Assembly: GCA_958450325.1 (NCBI GenBank)
Contig: OY288256.1
Location: forward strand, 13,672,557 to 13,736,556
Direction of reading: 5' to 3'
DNA length: 64,000 nucleotides
Source of the DNA: Agrostemma githago
Lineage: Eukaryota; Streptophyta; Magnoliopsida; Caryophyllales; Caryophyllaceae
The position numbers were made by a program, and so were the translations under genes. Position 1 is the first letter of the stretch, and each line of letters starts with the position of its first letter. Positions 1 to 7,469 of this stretch are shown in pieces. The notes under the pieces were generated by a model, which was not told the DNA's origin, did not search any database, and worked only from the letters and a program-made list of their open reading frames with translations.

Positions 1-189
1 CTTGGCAGGCAGGGGGCAGGCTCCCCTGGACTTCGGCAAGAAGCCAGGGTCAGGCCAGGCCCCATGAGCCGAACCACAAGTCCCTCTGCCTACTTTTGGG
101 CAGGAAGGGGGGCAGGCCCTCTGGACTTCGACCAGAAGCCAGGGTCAGGCCGGGCCCCATGAGCCGAACCACAAGTCCCTCTGCCTACC

Positions 190-220
190 TCTGGGCAGGC
201 AGGGGGCAGGCAGGGGGCAG
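190..220 (+). repeat. Local CAGGCAGGGGG expansion
   Basis: The G-rich block contains one extra CAGGCAGGGGG step, giving three CAGG-separated G-runs in a row. The duplicate HOR copy has the same expansion at about 2087-2117. It gives the best local run of short-loop G tracts in the window. Confidence 0.8.
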
Positions 221-1481
221 GCACCCTGGACTTCGGCAAGAAGCCAGGGTCAGGCCGGGCCCCATGAACCGAACCACAAGTCCCTCTGCCTACTTTTGGG
301 CAGGCAGGGGGCAGGCCCTCTAGACTTCGACCAGAAGCCAGGGTCAGGCCGGGCCCCATGCGCCGAACCACAAGTACCTCTGCCTACCTCTGGGCAGGCA
401 GGGGGGCAGGTCCCCCTTGACTTCGACCAGAAGCCAGGGTCAGGCTGGGCCACATGCGCCGAACCACAAGTCCCTCTACCTACCTCTGGGCAGGCAGGGG
501 GCATGCCCTCTGGACGTCGACCAGAAGCCAGGGTCAGGCCGGGCCCCATGCGCCGAACCACAAGTCCCTCTGCCTACCTCTAGGCAGGCAGGGGGCAGGC
601 CCTCTGGACTTCGACCAGTAGCTAGGGTCTGGCCAGGCCCCACGAGCCGAACCACAAGTCCCTCTGCCTACCTCTGGGCAAGCAGGGGGCAGGCCCTCTG
701 GACTTCGACCAGATGCCAGGGTCAGGCCGGGCCCCACGTGCCGAACCAGAAGTCTCTCTGCCTACCTGTAGGCAGGCAGGGGCAGGCCATCTGGACTTCG
801 ACTAGAAGCCAGGGTCAGGCCGGGCCCCATGAGCCGAACCACAAGTCCCTCTGCCTAACTCTGGGCAGGCAGGGGGCAGGCCCTCTGGACTTCGACTAGA
901 AGCCAGGGTCAGGCCGGGCCCCATGAGCCGAACCACAAGTCCCTCTACTTACCTTTGGGCAGGAAGGGGGCAGGCCCTCTGGACTTCGACCAGAAGCCAG
1001 GGTCAGGCCGGGCCCCGTTCGCCGAGCCACAAGTCCCTCTGCCTACCTTTAGGCAGGCAGGGGGCAAGCCCTCTGGACTTCGACCAGAAGCCAGGGTCAG
1101 GCCGGGCCCCATGAACCGAACCATGAGTCCCTCTGCCTACCTCTGGGCAGGCAGGGGGCAGGCCCTCTGGACTTCGACCAGAAGCCAGGGTCAGGCCGGG
1201 CCCCATGCCCCGAACCACAAGTCCCTCTGCCTAACTCTGGGCAGGCAAGGGGCAGGCCCTCTGGACTTCCACCAGAAGCCAGGGTCAGGCCGGGCCCCAT
1301 GAACCAAACCATGAGTCCCTCTGCCTACCTCTGGGCAGGTAGGGGGCAGGCCCTCTGGACTTCGACCAGAAGCCAGGGTCAGGCCGGGCCCAACGTGCCG
1401 AACCATAAGTCCCTCTGCCTACCTCTGGGCAGGCAGGGGGGGCAGGCCCACTAGACTTCGACCAGAAGCCAGGGTGAGGCC

Positions 1482-1493
1482 AGGCGGCAAAAG
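1482..1493 (+). repeat. AGGCGGCAAAAG tail subclass
   Basis: In this subclass the tail GGGCCCCATGAG is replaced by AGGCGGCAAAAG, removing the GGGCCC palindrome and adding four As. Further copies lie near 3003, 4320, 6020, 7430, 8728, 12048, 13780, 15226, 16955, 17519, 18968, 20697, 22147, 23927, 24963, 26368, 32276, 41146, 42931, 46318, 48204, 49995, 53479, 57058, 58003 and 61619. It nearly always precedes a CAGTGGGCAGG or CAAGGGGCAGG unit and serves as a register mark for the HORs. Confidence 0.83.
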
Positions 1494-1867
1494 CCGAACC
1501 ACAAGTCCCTCTGCCTACCTTTGGGCAGGCAGTGGGCAGGCCTCCTGGACTTCGACCAGAAGCCAGGGTCAGGCCAAAACCCCACGTGCCGAACCACAAG
1601 TCGCTTTGCCTACCTCTAGGCAGGCAGGGGGCAGGCACCCTGGACTTCGGCAAGAAGCCAGGGTCAGGCCGGGCCCCACGTGCCGAACCACAAGTCCCTC
1701 AGCCTACCTCTTGGCAGGCAGGGGGCAGGCCCCTTGGACTTCGGCAAGAAGCCAGGGTCAGGTCGGGCCCCATGAGCCGAACCACAATTCTCACTACCTA
1801 GCTCTGGGCAGGTAGGGGGCATGCCCTCTGGACTTCGACCAGAAGCCAGGGTCAGGCCGGGCCCCAT

Positions 1868-1877
1868 GCGTCGAACC
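1868..1877 (-). promoter_or_regulatory. Pol III box-B-like match in the TGCGTC-tailed subclass
   Basis: On the minus strand this unit reads GGTTCGACGC, which satisfies the box B pattern GWTCRANNC. About 53 bp upstream on the same strand the unit reads TGGCTTCTGG, which misses the box A pattern TRGYNNA at its last base. The canonical tail gives GGTTCGGCTC, which fails box B at one base. Weak evidence; a chance match is quite possible. Confidence 0.15.
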
Positions 1878-2870
1878 ACAAGTCCCTCAACCTACCTCTT
1901 GGCAGGCAGGGGGCAGGCTCCCCTGGACTTCGGCAAGAAGCCAGGGTCAGGCCAGGCCCCATGAGCCGAACCACAAGTCCCTCTGCCTACTTTTGGGCAG
2001 GAAGGGGGGCAGGCCCTCTGGACTTCGACCAGAAGCCAGGGTCAGGCCGGGCCCCATGAGCCGAACCACAAGTCCCTCTGCCTACCTCTGGGCAGGCAGG
2101 GGGCAGGCAGGGGGCAGGCACCCTGGACTTCGGCAAGAAGCCAGGGTCAGGCCGGGCCCCATGAACCGAACCACAAGTCCCTCTGCCTACTTTTGGGCAG
2201 GCAGGGGGCAGGCCCTCTAGACTTCGACCAGAAGCCAGGGTCAGGCCGGGCCCCATGCGCCGAACCACAAGTACCTCTGCCTACCTCTGGGCAGGCAGGG
2301 GGGCAGGTCCCCCTTGACTTCGACCAGAAGCCAGGGTCAGGCTGGGCCACATGCGCCGAACCACAAGTCCCTCTACCTACCTCTAGGCAGGCAGGGGGCA
2401 TGCCCTCTGGACGTCGACCAGAAGCCAGGGTCAGGCCGGGCCCCATGCGCCGAACCACAAGTCCCTCTGCCTACCTCTAGGCAGGCAGGGGGCAGGCCCT
2501 CTGGACTTCGACCAGTAGCTAGGGTCTGGCCGGGCCCCATGCGCAGAACCACAAGTCCCTCTACCTAACTCTGGGCAGGCAGGGGCATGCCCTCTGTACT
2601 TTGACTAGAAGCCAGGGTCAGGCCGAGCCCCACGAGTCGAACCACAAGTCCCTCTGCCTACCTCTGGGCAAGCAGGGGGCAGGCCCTCTGGAGATCGACC
2701 AGAAGCCAGGGTCAGGCCGGGCCCCACGTGCCGAACCACAAGTCCTTCTGTCTACCTCTGGGCAGGCAGGGGGCAGGCCCTCCGGACATCGACCAGAAGT
2801 TAGGGTCTGGCCGGGCCCCACGAGCCGAACCACAAGTCCCTTTGCCTACCTCTGGGCAAGCAGGGGGCAG

Positions 2871-4890
2871 GCCCTCTGGACTTCGACCAGAAGCCAGGGT
2901 CAGGCCGGGCCCCATGTGCCGAACCATATGTCCCTCTGCCTACCTCTGGGCAGGCAGGGGGGCAGGCCCACTAGACTTCGACCAGAAGCCAGGGTGAGGC
3001 CAGGCGGCAAAAGCCGAACCACCAGTCCCTCTGCCTACCTTTGGGCAGGCAGTGGGCAGGCCTCCTGGACTTCGACCAGAATCCAGGGTCAGGCCTGGCC
3101 CCACGTGCCGAACCACAAGTCGCTCTGCCTACCTCTGGGCAGGCAGGGGGCAGGCACCCTGGACTTCGGCAAGAAGCCAGGGTCAGGTCGGGCCCCATGA
3201 GCCGAACCACAATTCCCACTACCTAGCTCTGGGCAGGTAGGGGGCATGCCCTCTGGACTTCGACCAGAAGCCAGGGTCAGTTCAGGCCCCATGCGTCGAA
3301 CCACAAGTCCCTCAACCTACCTCTTGGCAGGCAGGGGGCAGGCTCCCCTGGACTTCGGCAAGAAGCCAGGGTCAGGCCGGGCCCCATGAGCCGAACCACA
3401 AGTCCCTCTGCCTACCTTTGGGCAGGAAGGGGGGCAGGCCCTCTGGACTTCGAGCAGAAGCCAGGGTCAGGCCGGGCCCCATGAGCCGAACCACAAGTCC
3501 CTCTACCTACCTCTGGGCAGGCAGGGGGGCAGGCCCACTGGACTTCGACTAGAAGCCAGGGTCAGGCCAGGCCCAATGCGCCGAACCACAAGTCCCTCTG
3601 CGTACCTTTGGGCAGGCAAGGGGCAGGCCCTTTGGACTTCGACCAGAAGCCAGGGTCAGGCCGGGCCCCATGCGCCGAACCACAAGTACCTCTGCCTACC
3701 TCTGGGCAGGCAGGGGGGCAGGTCCCCTGGACTTCGACCAGAAGCCAGGGTCAGGCCGGGCCCCACGTGCCGAACCACAAGTCCCTCTGCCTACCTCTGG
3801 GCAGGCAGGGGGCAGGCCCTCTGGACTTCGACCAGAAGCCAGGGTCAGGCCGGGCCCCACGTGCCGAACCACAAGTCCCTCTGCCTACTTCTGGGCAGGC
3901 TGGGGGCAGGCCTTCTGGACTCCGACCAGAAGCCAGGGTCAGGCCGGGCCCCACGTGCCGAACCACAAGTCCCCTGCCTACTTCTGGGCAGGCTGGGGGC
4001 AGGCCTTCTGGACTCCGACCAGAAGCCAGGGTCAGGCCGGGCCCCATGAGCCGAACCAGAAGTCCCTCTGCCTAACTCTAGGCAGGCAGGGGGCAAGCCC
4101 TCTGGACTTCGACTAGAAGCCAGGGTCAGGCCGGGCCCCATGAGCCGAACCACAAGTCCCTCTGCCTAACTCTGGGCAAGCAGGGGGCAGGCCCTCTGGA
4201 CTTCGACCAGAAGCCAGGGTCAGGTCGGGCCCCATGTGCCGAACCATATGTCCCTCTGCCTACCTCTGGGCAGGCAGGGGGGCAGGCCCACTAGACTTCG
4301 ACCAGAAGCCAGGGTGAGGCCAGGCGGCAAAAGCCGAACCACCAGTCCCTCTGCCTACCTTTGGGCAGGCAGTGGGCAGGCCTCCTGGACTTCGACCAGA
4401 AGCCAGGGTCAGGTCGGGCCCCATGCGTCGAACCACAAGTCCCTCAACCTACCTCTTGGCAGGCAGGGGGCAGGCTCCCCTGGACTTCGGCAAGAAGCCA
4501 GGGTCAGGCCGGGCCCCATGAGCCGAACCACAAGTCCCTCTGCCTACCTTTGGGCAGGAAGGGGGGCAGGCCCTCTGGACTTCGAGCAGAAGCCAGGGTC
4601 AGGCCGGGCCCCATGAGCCGAACCACAAGTCCCTCTGCCTACCTCTAGGCAGGCAGGGGGCAGGCCCACTGGACTTCGACTAGAAGCCAGGGTCAGGCCA
4701 GGCCCCATGAACCGAACCACAAGTCCCTCTGCGTACCTTTGGGCAGGCAAGGGGCAGGCCCTCTGGACTTCGACCAGAAGCCAGGGTCAGGCCGGGCCCC
4801 ATGCGCCGAACCACAAGTACCTCTGCCTACCTCTGGGCAGGCAGGGGGGCAGGTCCCCTGGACTTCGACCAGAAGCCAGGGTCAGGCTGG
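2871..4890 (+). repeat. 1,320/1,131-bp higher-order repeat pair
   Basis: The stretch at about 2871-3080 matches 4191-4400 at an offset of exactly 1,320 bp, including the rare GAACCATATGTCC. From about 3270 to 3760 the match continues at 4401-4890 with an offset of 1,131 bp, including the rare TGCGTACC. The change of 189 bp equals two monomers, so the second copy lacks two units. Near 3888 and 3980 a monomer with CTTCTGGGCAGGCTGGGGG is present twice in a row, the second with a 1-bp-shortened pyrimidine tract. Confidence 0.78.
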
Positions 4891-5195
4891 GCCCCATGCG
4901 CCGAACCACAAGTCCCTCTACCTACCTCTGGGCAGGCAGGGGGCAGGCCCTCTGGACTTCGACCAGAAGCCAGGGTCAGGCCGGGCCCCACGTGCCGAAC
5001 CACAAGTCCTTCTGTCTACCTCTGGGCAGGCAGGGGGCAGGCCCTCCGGACATCGACCAGAAGCTAGGGTCTGGCCGGGCCCCACGTGCCGAACCACAAG
5101 TCCCTCTGCCTACCTCTGGGCAAGCAGGGGGCAGGCCCTCTGGACTTCGACCAGAAGCCAGGGTCAGGCCGGGCCCCACGTGCCGAACCACAAGT

Positions 5196-5225
5196 CCCTC
5201 TGCCTACCTCTGGGCAGGCAGGGGG
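5196..5225 (+). other. Hairpin 1 of the monomer (10-bp stem, 10-nt loop)
   Basis: CCCTCTGCCT (unit bases 14-23) pairs with AGGCAGGGGG (bases 34-43), leaving the loop ACCTCTGGGC. All ten positions pair if the fourth is a G-T or G-U wobble. The element is shown in the canonical copy but is present in most monomers; units with CCCTCTACCT lose one pair. This is a property read directly from the sequence; whether it forms in DNA or in a transcript is unknown. Confidence 0.75.
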
Positions 5226-5226
5226 C
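5215..5226 (+). promoter_or_regulatory. Partial CTCF-like core in the G-rich block
   Basis: CAGGCAGGGGGC resembles the CTCF core CCAGCAGGGGGC, matching at 10 of 12 positions as I align it, with mismatches at the second and third bases. The base after the core is A rather than the usual G. Present in most monomers with a five-G run. Offered as a candidate only. Confidence 0.2.
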
Positions 5227-5232
5227 AGGCCC

Positions 5233-5249
5233 TCTGGACTTCGACCAGA
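5233..5249 (+). other. Hairpin 2 of the monomer (5-bp stem, 7-nt loop)
   Basis: TCTGG pairs with CCAGA around the loop ACTTCGA (unit bases 51-67), seven bases after hairpin 1 ends. It is kept in monomers with both the TCTGG step and CCAGA, and lost in subclasses that read TTCGGCAAGA or CCCACTGG. A transcript of the array would therefore fold as a regular string of paired hairpins. Confidence 0.6.
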
Positions 5250-5270
5250 AGCCAGGGTCAGGCCGGGCCC

Positions 5271-5276
5271 CACGTG
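5271..5276. promoter_or_regulatory. CACGTG E-box in the CGTG-tailed subclass
   Basis: The tail CCCCACGTGCC contains the palindrome CACGTG, the core site of USF, MYC/MAX and MITF/TFE family bHLH factors. It occurs in a large fraction of monomers across the window, often in consecutive units (for example 4980-5290 and 59690-60000). Other tails (CATGAG, CATGCG, CACGAG) are one or two changes away. A motif match only; no binding is shown and a CpG inside it may be methylated. Confidence 0.35.
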
Positions 5277-6055
5277 CCGAACCACAAGTCCCTCTGCCTA
5301 CTTCTGGGCAGGCTGGGGGCAGGCCTTCTGGACTCCGACCAGAAGCCAGGGTCAGGCCGGGCCCCATGAGCCGAACCAGAAGTCCCTCTGCCTAACTCTA
5401 GGCAGGCAGGGGGCAAGCCCTCTGGACTTCGACTAGAAGCCAGGGTCAGGCCGGGCCCCATGAGCCGAACCACAAGTCCCTCTGCCTACCTTTGGGCAGG
5501 CAAGGGGCAGGCCCTCTGGACTTCGACCAGAAGCCAGGGTCAGGCCGGGCTCCATGCGCCGAACCACAAGTACCTCTGCCTACCTCTGGGCAGGCAGGGG
5601 GGCAGGTCCCCTGGACTTCGACCAGAAGCCAGGTCAGGCCGGGCCCCACGTGCCGAACCACAAGTCCCTCAGCCTACCTCTTGGCAGGCAGGGAGCAGGC
5701 CCCTTGGACTTCGGCAAGAAGCCAGGGTCAGGTCGGGCCCCATGCGCCGAACCACAAGTCCCTCTGCCTACCTTTGGGCAGGCAGGGGCAGACCCTCTGG
5801 ACTTCGACCAGAAGCCAGGGTCATGCCGGGCCCCATGAACCGAACCATGAGTCCCTCTGCCTACCTCTGGGCAGGCAGGGGGCAGGCCTTCTGGACTTTG
5901 ACCAGAAGCCAGGGTCAGGCCGGGCCCCACGTGCCGAACCATAAGTCCCTCTGCCTACCTCTGGGCAGGCAGGGGGGCAGGCCTACTAGACTTCGACCAG
6001 AAGCCAGGGTGAGGCCAGGCGGCAAAAGCCGAACCACCAGTCCCTCTGCCTACCT

Positions 6056-6848
6056 ATGAGCAGGCAGTGGGCAGGCCTCCTGGACTTCGACCAGAAGCCA
6101 GGGTCAGGCCAGGCCCCACGTGCCGAACCACAAGTCGCTCTGCCTACCTCTGGGCAGGCAGGGGGCAGGCACCCTGGACTTCGGCAAGAAGCCAGGTCAG
6201 GCCGGGCCCCACGTGCCGAACCACAAGTCCCTCAGCCTACCTCTTGGCAGGCAGGGAGCAGGCCCCTTGGACTTCGGCAAGAAGCCAGGGTCAGGTTGGG
6301 CCCCATGAGCCGAACCACAATTCCCACTACCTAGCTCTGGGCAGGTAGGGGGCATGCCCTCTGGACTACGACCAGAAGCCAGGGTCAGGCCGGGCCCCAT
6401 GCGTCGAACCACAAGTCCCTCAACCTACCTCTTGGCAGGCAGGGGGCAGGCTCCCCTGGACTTCGGCAAGAAGCCAGGGTCAGGCCGGGCCCCATGAGCC
6501 GAACCACAAGTCCCTCAGCCTACCTCTGGGCAGGCAGGGGGGCAGGCCCACTGGACTTCGACTAGAAGCCAGGGTCAGGCCAGGCCCCATGAACCGAACC
6601 ACAAGTCCCTCTGCCTACCTTTGGGCAGGCAAGGGGCTGGCCCTCTGGACTTCGACCAGAAGCCAGGGTCAGGCCGGGCCCCATGCGCCGAACCACAAGT
6701 ACCTCTGCCTACCTCTGGGCAGGTCCCCTGGACTTCGACCAGAAGCCAGGGTCTGGCTGGGCCCCATGCGCCGAACCACAAGTCCCTCTACCTACCTCTG
6801 GGCAGGCAGGGGGCAGGCCCTCTGGACGTCGACCAGAAGCCAGGGTCA
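6056..6848 (+). repeat. 0.8-kb block repeated at 12081-12873
   Basis: Offset 6,025 bp. The block begins at the CAGTGGGCAGGCCTCC monomer, passes through the ACAATTCCCACTACC marker and ends after a shortened monomer (12-bp deletion in the G-rich block). Beyond 6848/12873 the tails differ. The distant copy lies inside the first 3,179-bp HOR. Confidence 0.8.
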
Positions 6849-7250
6849 GGCCGGGTCCCATGCGTCGAACCACAAGTCCCTCTGCCTACCTCTTGGCAGG
6901 CAGGGGGCAGGCCCCCTGGACTTCGGCAAGAAGCCAGGGTCAGGTCGGGCCCCATGAACCGAACCACAATCCCCTCTGCCTACCTCAGGGCAGGTAGGGG
7001 GCAGGCCCTCTGGACTTCGACCAGAAGCCAGGGTCAGGTCGGGCCCCATGCGCCGAACCACAAGTCCCTCTGCCTACCTCTGGGCAGGTAGGGGGCAGAC
7101 CCTCTGGACTTCGACCATAAGCCAGGGTCAGGCTGGGCCCCATGCGCCGAACCACAAGTCCCTCTACCTACCTCTAGGCAGGCAGGGGGCAGGCCCTCTA
7201 GACGTCGACCGGAAGCCAGGGTCAGGCCGGGCCCCATGCGCCGAACCACA
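6480..7250 (+). repeat. 0.77-kb block repeated at about 22702-23470
   Basis: Offset 16,222 bp. It includes the 12-bp-deleted monomer near 6715 and the unit reading ACAATCCCCTCTGCC. The match starts after the unit at 6480 (before it, 6421 and 22643 carry different monomers) and fades after about 7250. Confidence 0.8.
6700..6740 (+). repeat. 12-bp-deleted monomer in the G-rich block
   Basis: CTCTGGGCAGGTCCCC replaces the longer form in which CAGGCAGGGGGG precedes CAGGTCCCC. The loss of 12 bp fits slippage between two CAGG direct repeats. The same short form is present near 11810, 12738, 14990, 15917, 18736, 19661, 21911, 22936 and 62510. A related shortening, CCTCGGGGCAGGCCC, is at about 8305, 9049, 25943 and 26691. 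Confidence 0.85.
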
Positions 7251-7469
7251 AGTCCCTCTGCCTACCTTTGGGCAGGCAGGGGGCAGGCCCTCTGGACTTC
7301 GACCAGAAGCCAGGGTCAGGCCGGGCCCCACGTGCCGAACCATAAGTCCCTCTGCCTACCTCTGGGCAGGCAGGGGGGCAGGCCCACTAGACTTTGACCA
7401 GAAGCCAGGGTCAGGCCAGGCGGCAAAAGCCGAACCACAAGTCCCTCTGCCTACCTTTGGGCAGGCAAG

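Larger units (their letters stand above)
1..2532 (+). repeat. 1,897-bp higher-order repeat, one full and one partial copy
   Basis: Bases 1-635 recur at 1898-2532 with very few differences (for example CTCTGGG at about 486 against CTCTAGG at about 2383). The shared stretch includes rare features: a CAGGCAGGGGG slippage expansion, a CCCCCTTGA step and a CCAGTAGCTAGG step. The match ends near 635/2532, where the tails become CACGAG and TGCGCA. The period equals 20 monomers plus 17 bp of net indels. Confidence 0.88.
5183..5276 (+). repeat. Representative 94-bp monomer and its internal map
   Basis: This copy is close to the canonical unit. Counting from CCGAACC as base 1: 1-13 is the conserved CCGAACCACAAGT block; 14-23 is a pyrimidine tract; 34-47 is a G-rich block (AGGCAGGGGGCAGG); 51-67 is TCTGG, ACTTCGA, CCAGA; 70-89 holds CCAGGGTCAGG and the ApaI-type palindrome GGGCCC; 90-94 is a hypervariable tail joining the next unit. 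In this copy the tail makes CACGTG at 5271-5276. Most monomer subclasses are defined by the tail (forms ending TGAG, TGCG, TGAA, CGTG or CGAG), by changes in the pyrimidine tract, and by the step before and after TTCGACC. The origin of base 1 is my arbitrary choice. Confidence 0.93.
4891..6055 (+). repeat. Monomer tract without a clear local higher-order period
   Basis: About twelve monomers of mixed type. They include several adjacent CACGTG-tailed units (4980-5290), a CTGGGGGCAGGCCTTCTGG unit that repeats the one at 3888, and FGKK-type units reading TTCGGCAAGAAGCC. Parts resemble 7.4-7.7 kb, but I could not define one block boundary. Confidence 0.7.

Noticed and set aside
79..90. GGCCGGGC as the start of an Alu or other 7SL-derived SINE
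   Set aside because: Only an eight-base match; the following sequence is the ordinary unit tail, with no poly-A, no A or B box in the right place and no target-site duplication.
1482..1500. A-rich AGGCGGCAAAAG variant as a mobile-element insertion or polyadenylation signal
   Set aside because: It replaces the unit tail without adding length, recurs at fixed HOR positions, and has no AATAAA or target-site duplication.
5240..5266. CENP-B box (TTCG followed by A and CGGG at fixed spacing)
   Set aside because: TTCGACCAGAAGCCAGGG lacks the required A at position 9 and CGGG at positions 12-15. The CCCGGG variant near 34997 puts CGGG three bases too far. No centromere claim can be made from this.
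5171..5276. tRNA gene
   Set aside because: The minus strand can be matched to a box B pattern in one subclass, but no acceptor, D or anticodon stems can be drawn and the T-arm-like stem has only four pairs, two of them wobbles.
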